DNA from: Microbacterium sp. KUDC0406
GTDB lineage: Bacteria; Actinomycetota; Actinomycetes; Actinomycetales; Microbacteriaceae
Direction of reading: 5' to 3'
Assembly (NCBI RefSeq): GCF_021582875.1
Contig: NZ_CP091138.1
Location: 2,728,001-2,792,000 of the forward strand
Length of the DNA: 64,000 nt
How positions within the stretch are numbered: the first letter of the stretch is position 1; every line of letters begins with the position of its first letter. Both the position numbers and the translations under genes were made by a program. Under the pieces are notes generated by a model. That model searched no databases. It was not told the DNA's origin and saw only the letters and a program-made list of their open reading frames with translations. This document shows, one piece after another, positions 34,730 through 45,255 of the stretch.

Positions 34730-37700
34730 TCAGTTCAGGGTGAACGTCGTGGTCGACGTGTTGCCTGCGACGTCGAAGACGACCAGGGTGTTCTCGCCCT
34801 TGACCGCTCCGAAGACTCCCGGCCTGATGCCGTTCACATCCGACCAGACATTGTTCGACAGATCCTTCGTGACGCCGTTGAGGGTGACCTTGTCGATCTT
34901 CCCGGCATCGTGCAGCTTGAAGCTGACCCTGTCATAGACCCCGTCGGCACCGACAGTGAACGAAGCACCGTCCTTCACCGTCGCCGTCGGCGCGGTGGCG
35001 TCGACGGTCACGGCGAAGGTCCTGGTGGCGGAGATGTTGCCGGCCACATCCTGCGCGTTGTACCGGATCGTGTAGTCCCCGTCGGGCAGGGACACCGTCG
35101 CAGCGTGGTGACCCGCAGTCGCACCGCCGACCTGGGTCTGGGTGCTCTTGACCAGCGTGCTGCCCCGGTAGATGTTCGCGACGATCCGCTTCAGCCCACC
35201 GGCATCCGCCGCATCCATCTCGATCTGCAGAGCCCGGAACGGACCGGCCGCCGTGGGCGAGACGAGCGACACCGTCGGACGCGTCGTGTCCACGCCGTGC
35301 AGCGTGATGGACGCGGAGTCCGCGGCCTCGGAGAGTGCTCCGGTGGCGATCAGCTCGTACGCACCGGAGGTGGCGCTCGCCGGGATTGTCACGTCGCCGG
35401 AGACCTTGCCCTCGGCATCGGCGAGAAGCGTCCCGATCTCCGCTGTGGTCTCACCGCCGTTCTTGCGGAGTACGACGTCGACAGCCTCGCCGGGTGCGAA
35501 GCCTGTCCCGGTCAGCGCCACGGCCTCGCCGGCGTTCGCCGTCTCGGCGGCAGTCGAGACCGATGCCGTGTAGGTCGGAGGTGCGATGACCGGCCCTGCC
35601 GCCGCAAGCTCACCCGCGGTGGCCCACGGGTTGCCGTTGACCTCCGACAGAGCGACCAGCTTCAGGTAGCGCGCGGACTGCGCGGGGAAGGACGCGAGCT
35701 GCGCCTTCGCGGTGTTCTCGAAGGTGCCGGACGAGACTGCCTCGCCCCAGTCGCCGCTGACCGTGTTCACTGACTCGGAGACGTACACCTCGTAGTCGCC
35801 GATGCGTCCGTTCGCGCCGCCGCTGCCGGTGCTGCTGCGCCCGGTGTACCAGAGGCCGCAGACCTGCTGCGCGTCGCCGAGATCGACCACGATCGAGTGG
35901 GGATAGGTCGCCTCGGTCGGAGACCACTGCGAGTGCCAGTACGTGGCCGGGTCACCGTCGATCGCCGCAGCTGCGGGACCGTTCGGCGCCGGCTCGCCCG
36001 ACAGCTGCTGACTGGAGACTGCGGCGATCGCCGTGGGGCGCAGTGTTCCGGCCGCGCACGCGGCATTCACGGTGGCCTCGGCGTGAGCGACGACCGTGCC
36101 GTCGCTGACCAGCTCGAACTCGAAGGTGCCCGCGCCGATCGCAGCCGAGATGTTGAATGCCTGCACCTCGACCTCGGTCGTGCTGCCCGCGGCGAGGTCG
36201 CCGAGCGCGGTCTTCGCCGGGATGGCGGTCCACCCGTCAGCCGTGCGCACGCGGAGAGACGCGCCGGCGACGACATCCGAGGTCGTGTTGGCCACGGACA
36301 GCGCGATCGTCGTGGACGCCCCCGGCACTGCCGACAGCGCGCCCGAGGCGACGGTCAGCGACACGTCACCGGCCACGGTCCACACGGTGCGGCCCCAGTC
36401 GACCGGTGTCTGCACGACGCGGCCGCCGGCGACATCCTTGAACCCCTTGTACGCGACTGGGACGTCCTTCATCCCCTTCGAGACGGACAGGAACTGCTGG
36501 CTCGCCGCGTTCGCGACGGTGTATCCGCCGTCGACCTCGCGCACCTGCCACTTCTGCAGCGTGGTGGTCGCGCAGTTCGCGAGCGTCACATCCGCACCGA
36601 TCTCGACGGGCACGTTCAGACGCATGGTGCCGGAGCGCGACAGGTCGAGGCAGCGGCCGTCCGCGGCTCGGATCGTGTAGTAGCCGTCGTCGGTGCGGGT
36701 GAACGTGAACGTCTCCCCGGCATCCGCCAGCACGGTGCTCGCGCCGTCGCCCGCGGCGAGCGCGCCGCCCTCCGTCTTCAGCGCGTAGGCGCCCGTCGGC
36801 AGCGGCTGCCGCTCGGCGTTCTCCCACAGCGGCGCGCGCCCCACCACGTCCATCGCGGTCTTGAAGTCGGCGTAGGTCGCCCACGGACGGTCGTTCGTCC
36901 AGGTGGTCTGGGCCACGAGGCGCAGCGGCTCGAACATCCTCTTCTCGGTGGTGTTCTCGGCCTCGGCCGGTGTTCCGCCGTCGGGCCAGATGCTCATGCG
37001 CGCGCCGAGGACCTTGTCCGCGCCGCTGGTGATCTTCTGCCCGTGGAACTGCTGAGGGGTCCAGCCGCCCTCGTACAGGCCCTTGCTGTCGACGCCGTAG
37101 CCGCCGCGCACCATGTACAGCGAGTTCGAGATGTTGTTCACCTCGTGCCCCCAGTCGATGAACTGCTGTGGGCGGATCGTTGAGCCGGCCTGGTTCCAGT
37201 GCTCGATGATGATGTCGGTGTCGAAGCGCACGAACCTGTTGTCGGTCATGACGCCGTCGTTCCAGATGCGCATCGTCTTGCCCTTGGACTTCACGTAGCC
37301 GTTGACCTTGTTCGTGTACCAGGCGACCACGTCGTTCTCGGTGGCTCCGGCGCCGAAGGTCGCCTCGGCGAAGCGCTTGATCTGCGGGTAGTTCTTGTAC
37401 CCGCTGCCGAGCATGTACTCGTCGGCGCCCATGTGCCAGTACTTCGACGTGAACACGTCGGAGTACTCGTCGATGAGGTCGGTGTAGAAGTCGAACGAGG
37501 CGTCCTTGGTGATGTCCATCCGCACCTCGTCCTTGGCGCCGGTGGACTCGTTGGTGAGCTGCAGCTCGGGCAGGTTCTCGAGCCAGATCTCCATGTGCCC
37601 CGGCGAGTTGATCTCGGGGATCACGTCGATGCCGTACCGGTTCGCCTTCTCGACGAGCGCCCGGATGTCGTCCTTCGTGTAGTACGACCAGGTGTTGGTC

Positions 37701-38341
37701 TGCGGGTAGCCGTCGACCTTCACCTTGAGCTCGACCATGAGCGTGTTCATCTTCAGATACGCCATGTCCTCGATGAGGCGATCGATGAAGTCGGTGGAGA
37801 TGTTGATCACGCACGCGCACACGGTCACGCCGCGCTCGGCGTACTCCGGCACGTCGACGACGGAGCCGCGCGGCAGGGTGTCCTGCTGCGTGAGCATCTG
37901 CAGCACCGTGCGGGTGCCGTTGAACACGCCGGCCCGGTCGGCGCCGGTGACGACGATGCTGTCGCCGACCGTGAGCTCGTAGCCCTGGTCGCCCAGATCT
38001 TCACGGCCGGCGTCGACGCGCAGCTCGATGTCGCCGGCTCCGGCGTCCGTGGCGACGACCTTCGCGGACGGATGCCCGGCGGCGAGCTCGCTGCGCAGGA
38101 TGTCGGCCGCCGAGGCCAGCCCCGCGTCGTCCGGGTCGGCGACGATCGCGAGATCGTCGGACGCGGTGAAGACGCCGTCGGCCGGCTGCCATCCGTCGAT
38201 CGACGGGATCACGTCGGGCAGCGGTGCGGATGCCGCGGATGCCGGCGCCGCGAGCAGCAGCGAACTCACGGCGAGCACGGTCGCGGTGACCGTTGCGGTC
38301 AGGGCGCGCATCCTGCGCGCTCTGGGGCTGGATGGTCTCAC
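34730..38341 (-). CDS. Secreted multidomain GH20 beta-N-acetylhexosaminidase
   Basis: 1203 residues from GTG 38341, which has AGAGAGG eight bases upstream. A Sec signal peptide ends near AAPASAASA. Domains in order: GH20b (about 40-165), GH20 catalytic (about 170-500) with the acid pair Asp307-Glu308 in WHMGADEYM, a ricin-like trefoil (GRCLDLS, QKWQV), a NEW3-type beta domain, an F5/8C carbohydrate-binding domain (ATYWHSQW...ARYLKL), an Ig-like domain (VALTGTGFAPGEAVDV) and two further beta domains. It would release GlcNAc or GalNAc from glycans outside the cell. No sortase or membrane anchor is seen at the C-terminus. The divergent LacI gene is the likely regulator. It could feed the amino-sugar pathway at 1-5 kb. 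Confidence 0.92.
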   Translation of the reverse strand: MRPSSPRARRMRALTATVTATVLAVSSLLLAAPASAASAPLPDVIPSIDGWQPADGVFTASDDLAIVADPDDAGLASAADILRSELAAGHPSAKVVATDAGAGDIELRVDAGREDLGDQGYELTVGDSIVVTGADRAGVFNGTRTVLQMLTQQDTLPRGSVVDVPEYAERGVTVCACVINISTDFIDRLIEDMAYLKMNTLMVELKVKVDGYPQTNTWSYYTKDDIRALVEKANRYGIDVIPEINSPGHMEIWLENLPELQLTNESTGAKDEVRMDITKDASFDFYTDLIDEYSDVFTSKYWHMGADEYMLGSGYKNYPQIKRFAEATFGAGATENDVVAWYTNKVNGYVKSKGKTMRIWNDGVMTDNRFVRFDTDIIIEHWNQAGSTIRPQQFIDWGHEVNNISNSLYMVRGGYGVDSKGLYEGGWTPQQFHGQKITSGADKVLGARMSIWPDGGTPAEAENTTEKRMFEPLRLVAQTTWTNDRPWATYADFKTAMDVVGRAPLWENAERQPLPTGAYALKTEGGALAAGDGASTVLADAGETFTFTRTDDGYYTIRAADGRCLDLSRSGTMRLNVPVEIGADVTLANCATTTLQKWQVREVDGGYTVANAASQQFLSVSKGMKDVPVAYKGFKDVAGGRVVQTPVDWGRTVWTVAGDVSLTVASGALSAVPGASTTIALSVANTTSDVVAGASLRVRTADGWTAIPAKTALGDLAAGSTTEVEVQAFNISAAIGAGTFEFELVSDGTVVAHAEATVNAACAAGTLRPTAIAAVSSQQLSGEPAPNGPAAAAIDGDPATYWHSQWSPTEATYPHSIVVDLGDAQQVCGLWYTGRSSTGSGGANGRIGDYEVYVSESVNTVSGDWGEAVSSGTFENTAKAQLASFPAQSARYLKLVALSEVNGNPWATAGELAAAGPVIAPPTYTASVSTAAETANAGEAVALTGTGFAPGEAVDVVLRKNGGETTAEIGTLLADAEGKVSGDVTIPASATSGAYELIATGALSEAADSASITLHGVDTTRPTVSLVSPTAAGPFRALQIEMDAADAGGLKRIVANIYRGSTLVKSTQTQVGGATAGHHAATVSLPDGDYTIRYNAQDVAGNISATRTFAVTVDATAPTATVKDGASFTVGADGVYDRVSFKLHDAGKIDKVTLNGVTKDLSNNVWSDVNGIRPGVFGAVKGENTLVVFDVAGNTSTTTFTLN

Positions 38342-38390
38342 GGGACTGCCTCTCTGGACGACGGTGTCCGGCGCCGGGTGGCGTCGATCG

Positions 38391-38407
38391 GTTATGGCAT
38401 CGATAAC
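38391..38407. promoter_or_regulatory. LacI-type operator in the divergent region
   Basis: GTTAT, seven bases, ATAAC: a perfect palindrome in the only AT-rich patch of the 113 bp between the hexosaminidase and LacI genes. Confidence 0.6.
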
Positions 38408-38454
38408 ATATCGAGCGCGGCTAAGCTGTGTCAACGGATTCGAAGGAGGGATCG

Positions 38455-39477
38455 GTGACCGGAAGCGAGACCTCGCAGCGACCGCCGGGCATGCTCGACG
38501 TCGCGCGCGTCGCCGGGGTGTCGGCCCAGACCGTCTCGCGCGTGCTGCGCGATCACCCCTACGTCTCCGACGAGAAGCGACAGCGCGTGCTCGCCGCCGT
38601 CGAGCAGCTCGGTTACCGCATGAACACCGCCGCCCGCGCGCTCTCGTCCGGCCGCACGAGGACGATCGGCCTGGTCAGCATCGCCACCGAGTCGTACGCC
38701 GGCGCCATCACCCAGGCCAGCGTCGAGCATGCCGCGGATGCCGAGCACTACAGCGTCGTCGGCGCCCAGATCTCCACACCGGACGCCGAGTCGATCAGCG
38801 GCGCCCTGCGACGCCTGGAGCGCCTCGGCGCGGAGGCCATCATCCTGGCCGTGCCGCTGCGCACCCCCGACCACCGCATCGAACAGGTCGCCGAGCACCT
38901 CCCCACAGCCACGATCGGCGGGTCGCCCGTCGGCAGGGCGCGCGCGCTCGACGTGGACCAGCGGGCCGTCGCGCGCCTCGCCACGGAGCACCTGCTCTCA
39001 CTCGGACACCGCACCGTGCAGCACGTCTCCGGCCCCGGCGACTGGGTGGACGCGGTCGAGCGCACCCGCGCCTGGCGCGAGGTCCTCGCCGGGGCGGGCC
39101 GCGAGGCACCCGACGTGATCCACGGCGACTGGAGCCCGGAGTCCGGATACCAGGCCGGCCTGCGACTCGGCGCGGATCCGACCGTCTCCGCGGTGTTCGT
39201 CGCCAGCGACGAGATGGCCTTCGGAGTCGTCCGCGGACTGCACGAGACGGGGCGGCGGGTCCCTGAGGATGTCTCCGTGGTCGGCGTCGACGACATCCGG
39301 CTCGCCGCCTACTGCACGCCCGCGCTGACCACGGTCGCGCAGCCGTTCGCCGAGCTGGGGCGCGGTGCGGTGGCATCCGTCACCGCGCGCCTGGAGGGCC
39401 GGGACGATCCGACCAGCGACGTCCGCCTCTCTCCCCGCCTCGTGGTGCGCGCGTCGACCGCGGCTCCGCCGTCCTGA
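38455..39477 (+). CDS. LacI-family transcriptional regulator
   Basis: 340 residues from GTG 38455, chosen over GTG 38428 because of AAGGAGGG just upstream. N-terminal helix-turn-helix MLDVARVAGVSAQTVSRVLR with hinge helix region NTAARALSSGRT, then a periplasmic-binding-like sensor domain (ATEHLLSLGHRTV; VFVASDEMAFGVVRGL; EDVSVVGVDDI). Divergent from the secreted hexosaminidase, so it most likely represses that gene until a sugar released by it is taken up. Confidence 0.92.
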   Translation: MTGSETSQRPPGMLDVARVAGVSAQTVSRVLRDHPYVSDEKRQRVLAAVEQLGYRMNTAARALSSGRTRTIGLVSIATESYAGAITQASVEHAADAEHYSVVGAQISTPDAESISGALRRLERLGAEAIILAVPLRTPDHRIEQVAEHLPTATIGGSPVGRARALDVDQRAVARLATEHLLSLGHRTVQHVSGPGDWVDAVERTRAWREVLAGAGREAPDVIHGDWSPESGYQAGLRLGADPTVSAVFVASDEMAFGVVRGLHETGRRVPEDVSVVGVDDIRLAAYCTPALTTVAQPFAELGRGAVASVTARLEGRDDPTSDVRLSPRLVVRASTAAPPS

Positions 39478-39491
39478 CCGCCGGGGTCAGG
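39473..39491. terminator. Hairpin spanning the two convergent stop codons
   Basis: CCTGACC and GGTCAGG pair across the 9-bp gap between the LacI and ZIP genes, and both stop codons lie in the stem. Probably a compact bidirectional terminator. Confidence 0.55.
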
Positions 39492-40191
39492 AGGCGAGCG
39501 ACAGCCCGGCGGCGACGGTGAACCCGAGCACCGTGAACAGGCCGGTCGACTCCTTCGCCTTCGACTGCGCCTCGGGCACCATCGAGTCGACCAGCATGAC
39601 CAGCAGCGCACCGGCGGCGAAGCCGTCCACGGCGGCGCGGAAGTCGGGGCCGACGGCATCCGCGATCGCGAATCCCGCGACCGTCGCGAGCGTGCACACC
39701 ACGGCGACGGCGGCCCAGAGGCCGAGCATCCGGCCCTTCTTCATGCCGGACTCGAGCAGGTCGGATGCCGAGCCGATGGATTCCGGGAGGTTCGAGACGA
39801 GGATCGCGACGACCAGCGCGACGCTGACCCCCTCGCCGGAGGCGAGGCCGATCCCGAGCACGAGCTGCTCGGGAATGCCGTCGAGCAGGGCGCCGACGGC
39901 GAGCGGCATGCCGGACGCGTTCGCGGATGCCGCGGTGCGGGCATCGATGATGCGGTCGGCGACGTAGTAACTGAGCGCGCCGACGGCGAGGCCGGCGACG
40001 AGCGGGATCGGCCCCGCCAGGCTGAGCCCCTCCTCGACCAGCTCGAACGCGATCGACGCCATCAGCGCACCGGCGCCGAAGCCGAGCACGATGCCCAGCA
40101 GCCGCGGCGGCCAGCGGCGCGCCAGTGACAGCAGCGCGCCGAGGAACAGCGGTGCCGCGGCGACGGCTCCCCACAGCAGTGCTTCGCTCAT
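39487..40191 (-). CDS. ZIP-family metal transporter
   Basis: 234 residues with about seven to eight membrane helices. The ZIP metal-site helices are seen in FELVEEGLS, ALLDGIPEQLVLGIGLASG and ILVSNLPESIGSA. The family imports zinc and sometimes manganese or iron by facilitated diffusion. There is no His-rich loop, and no metal regulator is close by. Confidence 0.88.
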   Translation of the reverse strand: MSEALLWGAVAAAPLFLGALLSLARRWPPRLLGIVLGFGAGALMASIAFELVEEGLSLAGPIPLVAGLAVGALSYYVADRIIDARTAASANASGMPLAVGALLDGIPEQLVLGIGLASGEGVSVALVVAILVSNLPESIGSASDLLESGMKKGRMLGLWAAVAVVCTLATVAGFAIADAVGPDFRAAVDGFAAGALLVMLVDSMVPEAQSKAKESTGLFTVLGFTVAAGLSLAS

Positions 40192-40254
40192 GCGCTCACC
40201 GTAGCCCGGACAGCGGCGCCGCGGGCGACGTCCGCGCGCCGGCGCGTATGCAGC

Positions 40255-40293
40255 GGAGCGGACGGGGCGCGTTCACCGCACCCCGTCCGCTCC
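40255..40293 (-). terminator. Terminator after the adhesin gene
   Basis: GGAGCGGACGGGG (40255-40267) and CCCCGTCCGCTCC (40281-40293) are perfect 13-bp arms, starting six bases past the adhesin stop. Confidence 0.75.
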
Positions 40294-40298
40294 AGGCC

Positions 40299-43200
40299 TC
40301 AGGCCCGCCGCCGTCGCACCGTCATCAGCAGCAGGCCGCCGCCGACGAGCCCGACTGCGAGAGCGATGATCCCGATGCTCAGAACGCCGCCGGTGGTCGC
40401 GAGCTCAGGCACCTTCTCGAACTCGTTGTCGAGGCCGACCTCCGCCGCGGTGCCCGGCTCTCCGGTCACCGTGACGATGACCTCTGCGCCATCGCCCGAG
40501 ACGGTGACGTTCTCGTCATCGCTGGACCACGTCGCACCCACCCATTTCACCGAGCTCGGTGTGGACGCCTCCCCCTCGGTCAGAGTGACCTCGGTGCCCA
40601 GCGGCAGATCCGCGAGCACGACGGGCTCGCCGGCCTTCAGCTGCATCTCGGCCCGCTGCTGCGCGCCGGTGAGGTCGGTCCAGGTCGCGACGACCGGGAA
40701 GACCGTGTCCGCAGGGACATCCGACGCACCCTCGCCGGAGAGCGTCTTTCCCAGCTGCAGCCTGCCCAGCGAGGCGACCGCCTGGTTCGTCAGCGTCACT
40801 GCGGTGTCCTCGGCCGCCCCGATGGTGATGGTCGCCGTGCCGTCATCGTTCACGACGATGCCCTCGGCCTGCCACGCCGGCTCGGCCCAGGTGAACGCGG
40901 CCGCGTTCTCGAGTGCGGTCTCCGACAGGGTCACGGCGGTGCCGTGAGGCAGGTCCGCGCCGAACGGCACGACCGTGCCGTCGGTGGGCACCGTGATGTC
41001 CTGGGACACCCGCTCGCCGTCCACGAACCAGGTCGCCGTCACGGTGACGGCATCCGGCACGTCCGGGTTGTCGAGCAGCACGCCGGTGACGTCCTTCGAG
41101 AGCGAGAACGTGCCCGGCGCCCAGGTCGCCTCGTTGGTGACCGTGGCCAGCGTGACCGCGCCCTGCTGGTCGGAGACGACGATCTCCGCGCTGCCGTCGC
41201 CGTTGTCGGTGACGTCATCGCCGCTGATCGTGATCGCACCCCACACGACGGTGTCGAACGCCGGGGCGTCGCCCTCGGTGATCGTCACGACCGTTCCGGC
41301 CGGGAGATCCTCGCCGAGAGGCGTGGGCTCGACGGCGTTGATCGTGAGGTCCTTCGAGAACGTCTCGTCGCCGATCGTCCAGCTCGCCGTGACCGGGAAC
41401 CCGGTCGACGGGTCGACCTCACCCGCGGCCTCGCCGGCGATGCCCTTCAGCAGGTTGATGCCCGCCGTCGAGGTCGCCGCGTGGTTCTCGAGCTGGACGG
41501 ATGCCGCCGGCATCCCGCCCGACGGTCACCACGGCGGACTCGCCGTCGACCGCCACGCCCGTACCCGACCAGACCGGAGCGCCCCAGGCGATGCTGGAGC
41601 CGTCGGCGAGTGGCGTCTCGGTGAGCGTCACCTCGGTGCCGATCAACAGGTTCTCGCCGAGCGGCACGGCGGTGCCGTCGGTGGGAACGGTCAGCTCCTT
41701 GGTCTGCGCGGTGCCGCCCTCCTCCGTCCACGTGGCGGTGACCGTCACGTTCTCGGGAACTGCGGGGTTGCCGGCCTGGTGACCGGTGACGGTCTTGACC
41801 ACCGAGAAGGTGCCGACCGTGCGCTCGACGCCGTTCGTCACGGTCACGGACGCCGGCGTGGACGCCATCGCGGCCGTCACGACGATGCTCGACGGATCGA
41901 TCTGCGGGGCACCCCAGGTGAACTGGTCGTCGTCAGCGGGTCGCGTCTCACTGAAGGTGACCGTCGCGCCGATCGGAAGGTTCTCGATCAGCACCGGCTC
42001 GCCGGCCGTCAGGTCGAGGACGCAATCCGGCTGCGCGGGGAATCCGGCTCCGAGAGCGGTGGTGTCGATCTGTGCCGTGACCCGGTACGTCTTGTCATCC
42101 GGAACCAGTGCCGATGCGCCGCCCTCGAGTTCCTTCACGACACTGACCGCACCGAGCAGCGCCTCGTTGGTGAGCGACACCGACACGTTCGTGCCAGGGT
42201 CGATCCTCGCCGTCGCCGTCCGGCCGTCCTCGCTCACCGTCACTCCCGCCCCGCTCGCGAACACGGGGTCGCCGAAGGTGACACCGGGGATGCTCGGGAA
42301 CGTCGGCTCGGTGAGCTCGACGGTCCAGCCGGTGCCGCGCGCGTTCAGCCCGCTCACCGGAGCGCCGTTCAGCGGGACGCGCAGGTCGTACTCGTTCTGC
42401 GCCGTGCCGTTCGGGTCGATCTCCTTGACGTGCACGGTGAAGGTGGCGTCACCGGGGATGAAAGCGGCACCCGGGGTCTCCGCCAGCTCCTTGTCGATCG
42501 ACACCGACCCGCGGGTCACACCGGTGCCGGTGCCGGAGCCCTTGTTGTTCTGCGTGGTCGACGTGGAGAAGTCGATGCCGGTGCCGGTCAGCGTGTTGCT
42601 GTACGCGGTGCCCGGGGCATCCATGCCGCCCGTGGTGGTGCAGGTCGTGTACGTGATCACGTACTGGTACTCGCGGCTGAAGCCGTCGCTGGTGCGGCCA
42701 CCCGGGATCGGCAGGTCGCGCGGATCGATGTCGAACGTGATCACCTGACCGTCGACCGACACCTCCGCGTCGGCGGTGACGTCGACCGGCTTCAGCCCGC
42801 CGTTCTGGATCTGATCGCGCGCCTCGATCTTCAGGCGCATCCGGGAGGCGAGACCGTCAGACGGGTCACCCGCCTCGCACACCGTCTGCGTGGCGGAGAG
42901 CGTGTCGGTGAGCACGAGCTCGTCGAGACCCTCGATCCGCTCGCCGGGGATCGTGACCGTCCAGTCCAGTGTGGTCTGCGGCATGTGCTCGACGCCGTCG
43001 ATCGTGACCGTCGAAGTGTTGATCTTCCCGGTCTTGTTCGCCGTGCGGCCGGGGACCTTCGCCTCGGTGCCGGCGATCACGCCGTCGACATCGGCCTTGT
43101 TGGTGTAGCCGGTACCGCCCGCGGGCAGGTCCTGGGAAGTCACGCAGGTGCTGTACGTGATGACGTACCGGTAGTCCGAGCGCTTGAAGTCGAACTCCGG

Positions 43201-44475
43201 GTCGTTCACCGTGTAGGTGATGTTGAAGCCCTGGGCCGACTGCGAGTTCACGATCGGCGTGAGCATGCCGGTGATGTTCTGCCGGCGCTGCCCGCTCGGG
43301 CCGTACTGCTCGACGATCTGGATGCCGTTGATCGTGTCGCTGCAGAGCTCGTGTCCTGCGCCGAGGGTCTCGGCGAAGGTGAAGCCGTCCTTGCCGAAGA
43401 GCTGGTCGCCGGGGACCACCACGGTCCAGGCGATCTTGCCGTTGCGGTCGGCGCCGCCGAGCACCGAGCCCGACTTGCTCATGTTCATGTGCCACGGCTT
43501 GTTCGTGACGGTGCCGACGCCGTGCCCGGCGTCGCCCCAGCCCTCGATCTGCATCGAGTTCTCGTACTCCGTGCCGGAGGGATCGATCTGCCCGTCCGGG
43601 GTGCAGGTCTGGTAGCTGATCCGGTACGTGACGTTCGCGTCGAACCCGCCCTCAGGGGCGTTGAGATCGATCGCGAAGCCGTCGTCTCCCGCGACCGGCT
43701 TCGAGTCGACCAGGCCGCTCACGTCGACGACGGTGTCGCCGCGCACGGTCTGGACCGTGAACCCGGTCGGGTCGCAGAGCACGTGGCCCGCGCCGAAGGT
43801 GTCGGTGATGTGCGCGACGTCGCCGCCTGCGGCGACGAGGTTGGCGCCGGGGATGTCCACCGTCCAGGTCATCGACCAGTTGTTGGCGTTCATCACACCC
43901 GACTTCGAGACCTCACCGAGAAGCTCGATGCCGTCGTCGATGCCGCCGCCACCGGGAAGCGGAACGAGGACATCCGTGCCGTTGAGGTCGAACTCGACCT
44001 TCTCCGCCGTGGTCGCCTCGACGGCCTCCACCTCGAACTGCCAGGTGCCCTGGACGAGCTCGGGTCGCTCCGTGACCGCTTCCGTCAGGGTGCACGTCGC
44101 GATCCCGGTGGCGGGTTCGGTCAGGCAGTTGCCCCACACGACGTCGTCGGGCCCGAGCAGCTGGAACGGCACCGCCTGCGGGAACGCGAACTCGGGCGGC
44201 AGGCCGATCGTGAACGTGTCCCCTGCCTGCGGGTTCGCCGTCGTCGCATCCCACGTTCCGGACACCGTCAGGGTGTCGCCGACGGTCGCCTGCGCATCCG
44301 CCGGCTCGATCGTGACGTCACCGACGACGATGTTCGGGTTGGATGCCGCCGACGCGATGCTCGGCATCGCGACGATGCCGATCACGGCGAGCAGACCGAC
44401 GGTCAGCGTTGCGATGAATTTCCTGATGGCGCCCGAAAATGGGCGCGCTTGAACAGCGCTTTGCGCAGTGCGCAT
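40299..44475 (-). pseudogene. Large LAXTG-anchored surface protein with six DUF5979-like repeats, one frameshift
   Basis: A Sec signal peptide (TLTVGLLAVIGIVAMPSIASA) leads to about 600 residues of adhesin-type beta domains (DTFTIGLPPEF; ITDTFGAGHVLCDPTGF; two similar modules with DTLSATQTVC). Six repeats of about 110 residues follow, of the DUF5979/Cna-B style (SVVKTVTG...VTVTATW...GTEVTLTE). The C-terminus has LATTGG, a membrane helix and RRRRA: a LAXTG sorting signal of the type used by class E sortases. One extra base near 41514-41520 breaks the frame inside repeat 3/4; removing it (VTVGGMPAASVQLEN) gives 1391 residues. Probably a cell-wall adhesin or stalk. GGGGAGAAG precedes ATG 44475. 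No sortase gene is visible here. Confidence 0.84.
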
Positions 44476-44571
44476 ACTTCTCCCCGAAAAGTAGTGGTTC
44501 CCCTGCCCGGACCCCCGCGGAGGGTAAGACCGCTATTTCCGGGCGCGCGCCAAGACGGCGCTTCGAGTCAA

Positions 44572-44600
44572 CCTATCGGAGTTCCGCAGGCTGTTGTCAA
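44572..44600 (-). promoter_or_regulatory. SigA-type promoter of the adhesin gene
   Basis: On the minus strand, TTGACA (44595-44600), a 17-nt spacer and GATAGG (44572-44577). The best -35/-10 pair in the window. It predicts a 5' leader of about 90 nt, which I see no riboswitch in. Confidence 0.7.
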
Positions 44601-44613
44601 ATCACGCTGTGCG

Positions 44614-45177
44614 TCAGCGCACTGAGCAGGTGGTAGCGCCCTTGACCCGGTTGCCGTTGCCGTCGGCGCGCACGTCGTGGCAGTTCAGGTCGCCGCCGAC
44701 GGTGTTCTTCACGAGCGTCGCGTGCTGGGCGTCCGAGATGTCGAGAGATCCGCCGATCTCGGTCTGCTTCACGACGACGCCCCGGGTGCGGGTGATCGAC
44801 AGGTCGGCACCGATCTGCGAGCCGGTCACGACGAGCTCGCGCAGACCGCCTGCGGCCACGGCACCGTCGACGGTGCTGTCGATGAGCTTGACGACCTCGT
44901 ACCCCTCGAAGGACAGGTCGCCCTCGGCGTGCCGGCCGGTGATGACGCAGACATCGTCGCCGTCAGCCTGGCCCTCCCGGCACAGGGCATCCGCGGCCTC
45001 CACCGGCGGCAGCGTCGCGATCGGCGTCTCGTCGTCGGCCGTCGGCTCCACGGCAGGCGCATCCGGCGACTCGGCCTGCGTGCCGGTCGGCGCGGGCGCC
45101 TGCTGCGCGGGCGCGCAGGCCGCGAGGCACAGCGCGAGAGATGCGGTGGCGAACAGGATGCCGGTGATGCGGCGCAT
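44614..45177 (-). CDS. Lipoprotein of unknown function with right-handed-helix-like repeats
   Basis: 187 residues from ATG 45177 with GGAGGGA upstream. Lipobox LCLAAC, then a Pro/Ala/Thr/Glu-rich linker. The C-terminal ~110 residues show a periodic pattern (GDLSFEGYEVVKLIDSTVDG, GSQIGADLSITRT, TEIGGSLDISDA, NTVGGDLNCHD) like the rungs of a small beta-helix or polymer-forming (bactofilin-like) fold. Family not recognised. It lies directly upstream of the surface adhesin, which has its own promoter. Confidence 0.75.
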   Translation of the reverse strand: MRRITGILFATASLALCLAACAPAQQAPAPTGTQAESPDAPAVEPTADDETPIATLPPVEAADALCREGQADGDDVCVITGRHAEGDLSFEGYEVVKLIDSTVDGAVAAGGLRELVVTGSQIGADLSITRTRGVVVKQTEIGGSLDISDAQHATLVKNTVGGDLNCHDVRADGNGNRVKGATTCSVR

Positions 45178-45255
45178 GGCAGTCCCTCCGACGGTCGGTG
45201 GCAAAGGATTCAGCTTACGCGTCGTCATTCTTCACGGGCGGTCCGTCCGCCTTCG

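Noticed and set aside
44476..44571. Riboswitch in the ~90-nt leader of the adhesin gene
   Set aside because: I could not find a conserved riboswitch core or a clear pair of alternative stems. It is kept only as a 5' leader.
40125..44625. Long plus-strand frames over the adhesin gene
   Set aside because: Antisense to a well-supported signal-peptide-to-LAXTG protein. The translated products are low-complexity Val/Asp/Arg or Ser/Thr/Pro sequences.
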